A stretch of 64,000 nucleotides of DNA from Planctomycetota bacterium. Its GTDB lineage: Bacteria; Planctomycetota; Phycisphaerae; Phycisphaerales; Phycisphaeraceae. The position numbers were made by a program, and so were the translations under genes. The stretch's first letter is position 1. Each line of letters opens with the position of its first letter. The notes below the pieces were generated by a model. That model worked only from the letters and a program-made list of their open reading frames with translations, was not told where the DNA came from and searched no databases. Location of the stretch: NCBI GenBank assembly GCA_026386955.1, contig JAPLMQ010000294.1:1-64000 (forward strand), written 5' to 3'. This document shows, piece after piece, positions 57,356 to 64,000 of this stretch.

Positions 57356-59197
57356 ATGTCCATGCTCCTGAGCTGCCAATCCCTGAGTAAATCGTTCGCC
57401 GGAGGCCCGCTCTTCTCCGAGGTGGCGATCAGCGTCGCCCAAGGCGAGCGCGTCGGCATGATCGGGCCCAACGGCTCGGGCAAGTCGACGCTGCTGAAGA
57501 TCCTCGCCGGCATCGACCAGCCCGACACGGGCGACCTGATGCTCCGCAAGGGGCTGCGCGTGGGGTACGTCGCCCAGGCAGACCGGTTTGAAGAGGGCGC
57601 GACGCCGATGAGCGTCGTGGTCGCCGCCGCCCTTCCGCTGGTGCACGACGAGCACGAGGCCGAGGCGGCCGCGGGCGTCTTGCTCGGCAAGGCCGGGTTC
57701 CCCGACTTCGGGCAAGCGGTGCCGGAGCTCTCGGGCGGGTGGCGCAAGCGCCTCGCCATCACGCGCGAGCTGGCCCGGCAGCCCGACCTCCTGCTGATGG
57801 ACGAGCCGACGAACCACCTCGACCTCGAGGGGATCGAGTGGCTCGAGGAGCTGCTGCAGGATTCCTCCTTCGCCTCGATCATCGTCACGCACGACCGCAT
57901 CTTCCTCGAGGCCACCGCGACGCGCGTGCTCGAGCTGAGCAAGGCCTACCCGCAGGGGACGTTCACCGTCGACGGGGCCTACAGCGAGTTCCTCCGCAGG
58001 CGGGGCGAGTTCCTCGACGCGCAGGCCAAGGAGGAGCGCTCGCTGGCGGGCAAGGTGAGGCAGGACATCGCTTGGCTCAGCCGCGGGGCGAAGGCGCGGC
58101 GGACCAAGGCCAAGGGGCGCATCCAGGAGGCGGGCGAGCGCATGGCCGACTTGGCCGAGCTGCGCGGCCGCAACGCCCCCGCGAAGGCGGCGGGCGTGGA
58201 GTTCGCCGGCACGGGGCGGCAGACGCGGAACCTGCTCGTCGGCAAGGGCCTCTCCAAATCGCTCGGCGGCAAGCCGCTCTTCCGCGACCTCGACGTCACG
58301 CTCTCGCCCGGCATGTGCCTGGGCCTGCCCGGTCCCAACGGCAGCGGCAAGACCACGCTCATCCGCGTCCTCACCGGCGAGCTCGAGCCCGACGCCGGCA
58401 CCGTCAAGCAGGCCGACGGGCTGCGCATCGTCGCCTTCACCCAGCACCGCGAGGCGCTCGACCCCCGCCAATCGCTGCGCGACGCGCTCTGCCCCATCGG
58501 CGACACCGTCTTCTACTTCGGCCGGGCGATGCACATCATCACCTGGGCCAACCGCTTCCTCTTCGACAAGGAGCAGCTGCGCGTCTCCGTCGGCGACCTC
58601 TCCGGCGGCGAGCAGGCCCGCATCCTCATCGCCCGCCTCATGCTCCAGCCGGCCGACCTGCTCATCCTCGACGAGCCGACCAACGACCTCGACATCCCCT
58701 CGCTGGAGGTGCTCGAGGAAAGCCTCGCCGAGTTCCCCGGGGCGATCCTGCTGGTGACGCACGACCGTTTCATGCTCGACCGGCTCTCGACGCACGTGCT
58801 GGGGCTCGACGGGCGCGGCAACGCCCGCGAGTACGGCGACTTCGCCCAGTGGCAGGCCGCCCGCGACACCTTCGGCGCGGAGGAGGCCGCCGCGGCGAAG
58901 GCCGACGCGAAGGCCGCCAAGGCCGCGCCCCCGGCACCGCCCGCCGCGTCCGGTTCTCCGGGCGTTCCCGCGAGCAAGCGGCTCTCCTACAAGGAGCAGC
59001 GCGAGTGGGACCAGATGGAGGCGAACATCACCGCCGGTGAGTCCGAGGTGAAGTTGCTGGAGGTCAAGGTGAGCGACCCGAAGGTGCTGGCCGACCACAA
59101 GGCGATGGGGCAGGCCTGCCGCGAGTTGGAGGCGGCCCACACCCGCGTCGCCAAGCTTTACGCCCGCTGGGCGGAGCTTGAGGCAAAGCAGGCCTGA
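57356..59197 (+). CDS. ABC-F family ATPase (Uup-like)
   Basis: The 613-residue protein has two fused ABC ATPase domains and no membrane segments, the ABC-F layout; such proteins act on ribosomes. Domain 1: GPNGSGKS, ELSGGWRKRLAITREL, LLLMDEPTNHLDL. Linker rich in Lys/Arg/Ala (RQDIAWLSRGAKARRTKAKG). Domain 2: GLPGPNGSGKTT, DLSGGEQARILIARLML, LLILDEPTNDLD. The C-terminal ~110 residues have an Ala/Pro-rich stretch and a coiled coil (RLSYKEQREWDQMEANITAGESE), as in Uup. ATG 57356 is the natural start. Its translational target is not known. Confidence 0.93.
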   Translation: MSMLLSCQSLSKSFAGGPLFSEVAISVAQGERVGMIGPNGSGKSTLLKILAGIDQPDTGDLMLRKGLRVGYVAQADRFEEGATPMSVVVAAALPLVHDEHEAEAAAGVLLGKAGFPDFGQAVPELSGGWRKRLAITRELARQPDLLLMDEPTNHLDLEGIEWLEELLQDSSFASIIVTHDRIFLEATATRVLELSKAYPQGTFTVDGAYSEFLRRRGEFLDAQAKEERSLAGKVRQDIAWLSRGAKARRTKAKGRIQEAGERMADLAELRGRNAPAKAAGVEFAGTGRQTRNLLVGKGLSKSLGGKPLFRDLDVTLSPGMCLGLPGPNGSGKTTLIRVLTGELEPDAGTVKQADGLRIVAFTQHREALDPRQSLRDALCPIGDTVFYFGRAMHIITWANRFLFDKEQLRVSVGDLSGGEQARILIARLMLQPADLLILDEPTNDLDIPSLEVLEESLAEFPGAILLVTHDRFMLDRLSTHVLGLDGRGNAREYGDFAQWQAARDTFGAEEAAAAKADAKAAKAAPPAPPAASGSPGVPASKRLSYKEQREWDQMEANITAGESEVKLLEVKVSDPKVLADHKAMGQACRELEAAHTRVAKLYARWAELEAKQA

Positions 59198-59313
59198 GGG
59201 GAAGGCCCTTTCCCGGTGCCACACGTTGCCGTACCCGCAACGGGTGTCTTGGGAGGCCGGGTTGATCGACACATGCCACGAGTTCGATGGCATGCGGCAC
59301 CCAGACATCGTCT

Positions 59314-59793
59314 TCAAGGTGCTCCCGCCGGCTTGGTCATCGCCGGCTGCGTGGTCTCCATGAACGTTTCGGGGTGCTCAAGGTAGTGCAGAAGAATCCC
59401 CTCAGCCATCTGTGAACCGTGACAGAAATCAATGCGCCGTCGCGGTTTGATCGCGGATGCCAGGGACTTCCGGTCCGGAGGGTCCTTGCGAAGGGCCTCG
59501 CCGTCGATCGTGAAATCAATCTGCACGCGATCCATCATGTCCTCAAACGCCCGCCGGCGTTCCCATTCGTCTTGGAATGAGCGGTAGACGCCCTTGAGGT
59601 CGTCCCAGCCGCGTGGCCAAGCGCCGTCGTGCGATCTCATGTAAACCGCCACGAGCACTCCCGCATCGGCGCATGCGTAACGATCGAGGTTGGTCTGGCT
59701 CAAATAGTGAAACGCGATCCCGATCCCCAAGAGCAGGACCAAGCCCGCGACAGCCAGAATGACCACGATTCGGCGATGTGGGGACCCGGCCAT
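59314..59793 (-). CDS. Hypothetical single-pass membrane protein
   Basis: The product is 159 residues. A short basic N-terminus (MAGSPHRRI) is followed by one membrane helix (VVILAVAGLVLLLGIGIAFHYL); the remainder is soluble and probably extracytoplasmic, with two tryptophans (DGAWPRGWDDLKGV) and several Cys residues. No family recognised. ATG 59793 is preferred; an in-frame ATG at 59928 would add 45 residues of unlikely sequence. Confidence 0.65.
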   Translation of the reverse strand: MAGSPHRRIVVILAVAGLVLLLGIGIAFHYLSQTNLDRYACADAGVLVAVYMRSHDGAWPRGWDDLKGVYRSFQDEWERRRAFEDMMDRVQIDFTIDGEALRKDPPDRKSLASAIKPRRRIDFCHGSQMAEGILLHYLEHPETFMETTQPAMTKPAGAP

Positions 59794-60049
59794 GGTTGGC
59801 TCACATGAAGACCCAGGGCGACGCTCACGCGAGGTTGGAAACACCCCGGAATTGCCCTGACACACTCGTTTATACGCGACACCCGGCGAATTCATTCCTT
59901 TCCATATGCCCGCTCCGAAAACCACCAAGCGTTATCGGCCAATCCCCAGCGGTCACCCCCACCCCTCCATTCATCAAACCTTCCCCAACTAACCACGCCC
60001 CGTTATCTGGCCGATCAACTGTCCAGCAGTCCGCTGCTAGAGGGAAGAA

Positions 60050-61903
60050 GTGCCTGCGAAAACCCCAAGTCCCGCGGTGCCGCGCTCCGCGCATCGATTC
60101 CGCCTCACCGGCGAGGGTGAATCGCCCATCGCCTTGGTCGGCATGGCCGCCTCGGTCATCCTGCTCGCGGCGGTCTTCTCCGCCGCCTGGTGCTCCGCGA
60201 GCGGAAACGCCGAGGCCATGCGCCGGGCCCGCTCCGACCAGTTCTACGCCTTGGCGGGCACGCTCAGCCAGGGAGCGGAGACCATGCTCGCCTCGGGCGA
60301 CGTCTCGGCCCTGCGCCGTCTGATCGTCGACACCCGCCGCAACTGGCACCTGCTCGAGTGCCGCGTGAAGCTCTCCGACGGACGGATCATCGCCGACGCC
60401 GACCCCGCCCGCATCAACCAGCTCGTTCTGCCCGACAAGTGGACCGCCACGCCCGCGGACGAGCCCGCCGCGCCGCGCGCCGACGCCATCGTCGTCACCC
60501 AGCCGCTGAAGATCATGGGCCGGGGCGGTGCGACGCTGGAGCTGGTCTGCGCCAACGAGGTCTCCGCCGCCGCCGCGTGGTGGGAGCCGGGCGGGGCCGC
60601 GGGGCTGATCTGCGCCGCCTCGCTGGGGCTGCTGCTGCTGGTCTACCGCCGCTCGCGCATGGAGCTGGTGCCGATGGACATGATCCGCCGGGCCCTGGTC
60701 GCGCGGGGCGGGGGCGAGCTCTCCGCCAGCGCGCTGGCCGTCGCCGGCGCGGGCCGTCCCGAGACGGCCGCGTGGAACGACATGCTCACCGAGGCCGAGG
60801 GCCTTCGCCGGACGTTGACCGTCGCCCACGCCCGCGACGCCCTCACCCAGCGGGCCCAGACCCATGGCGACCTCGAGCAGGCCTGCGACGCGCTTTCGCA
60901 GGGGCTCATCATCCTCGACGAGCAGAACCGGGTGGCCTTCGCCAACGGCGCGGCTGCGGTTTTCCTCCAAGCCAAGCGCGACGCCGTGACCGGCAGCCTC
61001 GCCGAGAAGTTCATCCCGCACACCACCGTCCGCGAGGCGATCCAGGCCGCCGCCACCGGCGCCGCCCGCCACCGGCAGCTCGTTGAGGTCGAGCAGCAGG
61101 ACTCCGGCGGCACCGCCGTGCTGCGTTTCGGCGTCCGCCCGCTGCGGCGCGAGCAGGCCTCGGGCACGCTCATCACCATCGAGGACATCACCCAGCAGCG
61201 CAACTCAGAGGCCTCGCGCAACTCCTTCATCGCCCAGGCGACGCACGAGCTGCGCACCCCGCTGACCAACATCGGGCTCTACCTGGAGATGATCCAGGAC
61301 TCGGGCGAGAACGACCCCGCCGTGCGGGCCAAGTGCCTCAACGTGATCGGGCAGGAGACGCGCCGGCTCGACCGCACCGTGGGCGAGATGCTCTCGGTGG
61401 CCCAGATCGAGGCCGGCTCGCTGGAGCTGAACAAGGACGACGTCCGGCTCGACCGGCTCTTCGCCGAACTCGAGGCCGACTACCGCGCCCAAGCCGACGA
61501 GAAGAAGCAGGAGCTGACCTTCGACCTCTCGCCCAAGTTGCCGGTGATCCAAGGCGACCAGTCCAAGCTGACGGCCAGCATCCACAACCTGGTGGGCAAC
61601 GCGCTCAAGTACACGCCCGCGGGCGGGAAGGTGACCGTGAAGGCCGACACCGACGACAAGGTGCTCAAGGTCGACATCACCGACAGCGGCATCGGCATCG
61701 ACGAGAAGGAGCACGAGCTGATCTTCAACCGCTTCTACCGCGCGAAGGACCCGCGCGTGGGCAAGATCACCGGCTCGGGCCTGGGGCTGGCGCTGGCACG
61801 CGAGGTCGCCCGCCTGCACGGGGGCGACGTGACGGTGCAGTCGCGCCTCAACCAGGGCAGCACCTTCACGCTGATCGTGCCGCTGGGCGACGCGACGGCT
61901 TGA
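60050..61903 (+). CDS. Membrane sensor histidine kinase with PAS domain
   Basis: A 617-residue two-component sensor. Two membrane helices (about 30-48 and 182-199) enclose a ~130-residue extracytoplasmic sensor. A PAS-like domain (~275-380) follows directly with no clear HAMP between. Then the phospho-acceptor block ATHELRTPL (His399), N-box HNLVGNALKYTPAGG, DSGIGID and GSGLGLALAR complete a HisKA/HATPase pair. The start is GTG 60050, with AGGGAAGAA immediately upstream. No response-regulator gene is adjacent; STAS and GspE/PilB genes follow in the same direction, suggesting a link to surface machinery. Confidence 0.95.
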   Translation: MPAKTPSPAVPRSAHRFRLTGEGESPIALVGMAASVILLAAVFSAAWCSASGNAEAMRRARSDQFYALAGTLSQGAETMLASGDVSALRRLIVDTRRNWHLLECRVKLSDGRIIADADPARINQLVLPDKWTATPADEPAAPRADAIVVTQPLKIMGRGGATLELVCANEVSAAAAWWEPGGAAGLICAASLGLLLLVYRRSRMELVPMDMIRRALVARGGGELSASALAVAGAGRPETAAWNDMLTEAEGLRRTLTVAHARDALTQRAQTHGDLEQACDALSQGLIILDEQNRVAFANGAAAVFLQAKRDAVTGSLAEKFIPHTTVREAIQAAATGAARHRQLVEVEQQDSGGTAVLRFGVRPLRREQASGTLITIEDITQQRNSEASRNSFIAQATHELRTPLTNIGLYLEMIQDSGENDPAVRAKCLNVIGQETRRLDRTVGEMLSVAQIEAGSLELNKDDVRLDRLFAELEADYRAQADEKKQELTFDLSPKLPVIQGDQSKLTASIHNLVGNALKYTPAGGKVTVKADTDDKVLKVDITDSGIGIDEKEHELIFNRFYRAKDPRVGKITGSGLGLALAREVARLHGGDVTVQSRLNQGSTFTLIVPLGDATA

Positions 61904-61967
61904 GCCCCCTCGGCGGTGCGCGGCGTTTCGACGGCAAACCAAGGCTTTCGCAGGGCAGGGCGTGCGT

Positions 61968-62303
61968 ATGGAGATCCAGGAACAACGGCAAGGCGCGGTG
62001 CTCGTGCTCAAGCCCGTCGGCCCGCTCGTCCAGGCCGACGCGGAGCAGTTCGCCGCGCGCCTCCAGGAGGCGATGGCGGGCACGCTGGGCCGCTGCGTCT
62101 TCGACGCCTCCGCCGTCCCGTTCCTCGACAGCCGCGGCGTCGAGACCCTCGTCGACATCACCGAATCGCTCGGGCAAAGCGGGCGCTCCCTCAAGCTCTG
62201 CGCCGCGGGCGAGACTTTTCGCCAGGCGCTCGAGCTCACCGGCTGGGGCGACGCCTTCGAATACTTCGCCGACGCCCACAGCGGCGTGAGGAGCTTCCTG
62301 TGA
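61968..62303 (+). CDS. STAS-domain protein
   Basis: The 111-residue stand-alone STAS domain has LKPVGPLVQADAEQFAARLQ and CVFDASAVPFLDSRGVETLV, with the D-S pair of SpoIIAA-type proteins intact (LDSRG), so phosphorylation-controlled partner switching is plausible. ATG 61968 or GTG 61962 (six bases upstream) may start it. Its stop TGA (62301-62303) overlaps the GspE/PilB GTG start by GTGA, so the two are translationally coupled, and it follows the histidine kinase by 64 bases. Confidence 0.9.
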   Translation: MEIQEQRQGAVLVLKPVGPLVQADAEQFAARLQEAMAGTLGRCVFDASAVPFLDSRGVETLVDITESLGQSGRSLKLCAAGETFRQALELTGWGDAFEYFADAHSGVRSFL

Positions 62304-64000
62304 CCGGCCCCGCCAAGCCCAAAACCCGGCTAGGCCAGGCGCTGCTCGACCAGGGCGTCCTCTCCCAGGAGCAGCTCAACCGCGCGCTGGCCGAGCAGAA
62401 GGCCACCGGCGCGATGCTCGGCGAATCGCTCGTCGAGAAGGGGGTGCTCAGCCCCGGCGTCCTCGTCCAGGCCCTCGGTCGCTGGCTGCAGATCCCCTCC
62501 GTCGAGCTCCGTCACGGGTTGGTGGACCCGCCGCTCCTCAAGCTCATCGGCGAGGAGGAGGCCAATCGCCTCATGGCGATCCCGATGTTCAAGGTGCGCG
62601 ACACGCTCACCGTCGCCATGGCCGAGCCCCAGTCGCTCCCCACCATCGACCGCCTCCGCCAGATCACCGGGCTCAAGATCCGCCCCGTGCTCGCCCTGGC
62701 CCCGAACATCCGCGAGTTCATCCAGAAATACAAGGGCGGCGACATCAACGTCGACGCCTTCCTCACCTCGCTCGCCACCACCGACGTCGAGGTCGTCGAG
62801 CGCGAGAGCATCGACGACGGCCCGGTGACCGACCTCGACCGCATGGTCGACGGCAGCCCGATCGTGAACCTGGTCAACGTCGCCCTGCTCACCGCCGTGC
62901 GCGACCACGCCAGCGACATCCACATCGAGCCCGAGAAGCGCAGCACCCGCATCCGCTACCGGATCGACGGCACGCTGCGCGACCTGATGAAGCCCCCCGC
63001 GGGGATGCACGCCGCGATCATCTCGCGCGTGAAGGTTGTCGCGAAGATGGACATCGCCGAGAAGCGCCTCCCGCAGGAGGGGCGCATCCGCATCGTCGCG
63101 GAGGGGCGCGAGATCGACCTGCGCGTCTCGAGCATGCCCACTCTCCTGGGCGAGAAGCTCGTGCTGCGCATCCTCGACAAGGCCAACCTCCAGGTGAAGC
63201 TCGAGGCGTTGGGCATGCGCGAGGAGAGCATGGCCGCGTTCAAGCGCATGCTCGAGCGCCCGCACGGCCTCGTGCTCGTCACCGGCCCCACCGGCAGCGG
63301 CAAGACCACCACGCTCTACTCCGCCCTCGATCTCCTGCGCAACCCCGAATTGAACCTCGTCACCGTCGAGGACCCCGTCGAATACCAGCTCGACTTGGTC
63401 AACCAGATCCAGGTGCAGGCGGCGATCGGCATGACCTTCGCGCGGGCCCTGCGCTCGATCCTCCGCCAGGACCCCGACGTGATCATGGTCGGCGAGATCC
63501 GCGACGAGGAGACCGCTCGCGTGGCCGTGCAGGCCGCTCTCACCGGGCACCTGGTCCTCGCCACGCTCCACACCAACGACGCCCCCGGCGCGGTCGCCCG
63601 CCTGCTCGACATGGGCATCGAGCCCTACCTGCTCGCCAGCGCCATGAACGGCGCGGTGGCCCAGCGGCTGGCCCGCACCATCTGCCCCAATTGCGCGACG
63701 AAGTATTACCCCACGCAATCCGAGCTGCTCGACGCGGGGCTCTCCGACAAGGCCGGGCGCAGCTTCCGCAAGGGGGCCGGCTGCCAGCAGTGCCACGACA
63801 CCGGCTTCCGCGGGCGCATGGGCATCTACGAGGTGATGGAGGTCACCCCCGAGATCCGCCGGATGATCCACCGCGCCGCCCCGACGCACGAGATGCGCGA
63901 GCGGCTCGGCAGGCAGGGCGTGATGACGCTGCGCGACGAAGGCGTGCAGCAGGTGCTCGCGGGCAAGACCAGCCTCGACGAAGTCCTGCGCGTGACGCAC
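62300..64000 (+). CDS. GspE/PilB-type secretion or pilus assembly ATPase, end beyond window
   Basis: 567 codons without a stop. The N-terminal MshEN-type domain (RLGQALLDQGVLSQEQLNRA, about 12-31, then GAMLGESLVEKGVL) is known in related ATPases to bind c-di-GMP. The core has Walker A GPTGSGKT (329-336), VEDPVEYQ, Asp-box QDPDVIMVGEIRDEET, HTNDAPGA, and C-terminal zinc site CPNC...CQQCHDTGFRGR. This is the hexameric motor of type II secretion or type IV pili. The start is GTG 62300 overlapping the STAS stop. The length (family ~560-580) suggests the stop lies just past position 64000. Confidence 0.95.
   Translation, partial: MTGPAKPKTRLGQALLDQGVLSQEQLNRALAEQKATGAMLGESLVEKGVLSPGVLVQALGRWLQIPSVELRHGLVDPPLLKLIGEEEANRLMAIPMFKVRDTLTVAMAEPQSLPTIDRLRQITGLKIRPVLALAPNIREFIQKYKGGDINVDAFLTSLATTDVEVVERESIDDGPVTDLDRMVDGSPIVNLVNVALLTAVRDHASDIHIEPEKRSTRIRYRIDGTLRDLMKPPAGMHAAIISRVKVVAKMDIAEKRLPQEGRIRIVAEGREIDLRVSSMPTLLGEKLVLRILDKANLQVKLEALGMREESMAAFKRMLERPHGLVLVTGPTGSGKTTTLYSALDLLRNPELNLVTVEDPVEYQLDLVNQIQVQAAIGMTFARALRSILRQDPDVIMVGEIRDEETARVAVQAALTGHLVLATLHTNDAPGAVARLLDMGIEPYLLASAMNGAVAQRLARTICPNCATKYYPTQSELLDAGLSDKAGRSFRKGAGCQQCHDTGFRGRMGIYEVMEVTPEIRRMIHRAAPTHEMRERLGRQGVMTLRDEGVQQVLAGKTSLDEVLRVTH

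Overview
The window is GC-rich bacterial chromosome, almost certainly from a member of the Planctomycetota. This is an inference from several lineage habits: a membrane protein ending in a C-x-x-C-GYDLRG / CPEC zinc ribbon, a lipoprotein-anchored FlgI-like domain, a sulfatase, many scattered polysaccharide-active enzymes, and 3' intergenic gaps packed with compound palindromic repeats. Most genes are single or in operons of two or three. No rRNA, tRNA or CRISPR array was seen.

Left part (1-25 kb): a transposase cut by the window edge and a small zinc-finger-like protein precede a ribose/xylose-type ABC transporter operon (permease, lipoprotein binding protein, double ATPase). Its permease is interrupted by one in-frame TAG. 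A parA-murJ pair follows on the minus strand. A CocE/NonD ester or peptide hydrolase overlaps a sulfatase by ATGA. Then come two alpha/beta hydrolases, a SET-domain protein, a membrane protein with a clear intrinsic terminator, a GH51 arabinofuranosidase beside a predicted all-alpha sugar-active protein, a phytanoyl-CoA dioxygenase-like protein, a DUF402 protein and a very large membrane-anchored multidomain protein.

Middle (25-45 kb): an IS200/IS605-like Y1 transposase lies between two direct copies of a ~200-bp compound palindrome and next to a 12-unit octanucleotide tandem repeat. Then come thiC under a TPP riboswitch, a FlgI-domain lipoprotein with HEAT-like repeats, smc (interrupted by a frameshift and carrying a ~215-residue low-complexity tail), a lone nuoD, a cysteine-free FmdB-like protein, a STAS protein, a ceramidase-like hydrolase, a secreted GH42-like glycosidase and a two-gene ABC exporter. 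The gaps after smc, the ceramidase-like gene and the glycosidase gene are built from nested palindromic elements that share sequence with each other.

Right part (45-64 kb): a GH28-like beta-helix protein, a secreted beta-helix protein, an SGNH hydrolase, an RhlE-type DEAD-box helicase with an unusual insert and Gly-rich tail, a TIM-barrel glycosidase-like protein, a small tyrosine phosphatase, an ABC-F ATPase, and finally a histidine kinase - STAS - GspE/PilB operon running off the window end.

The metabolic theme is uptake and breakdown of plant or algal polysaccharide (arabinan, pectin-like and sulfated polymers). Housekeeping functions present are chromosome handling (smc, parA), wall synthesis (murJ), thiamine synthesis (thiC) and respiration (nuoD). 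The two broken reading frames (permease, smc) are single-locus lesions that could be real mutations or assembly errors. The most distinctive non-coding content is the set of palindromic repeat families and a pair of identical TGTCCG-N8-CGGACA sites at 45.47 and 45.53 kb.
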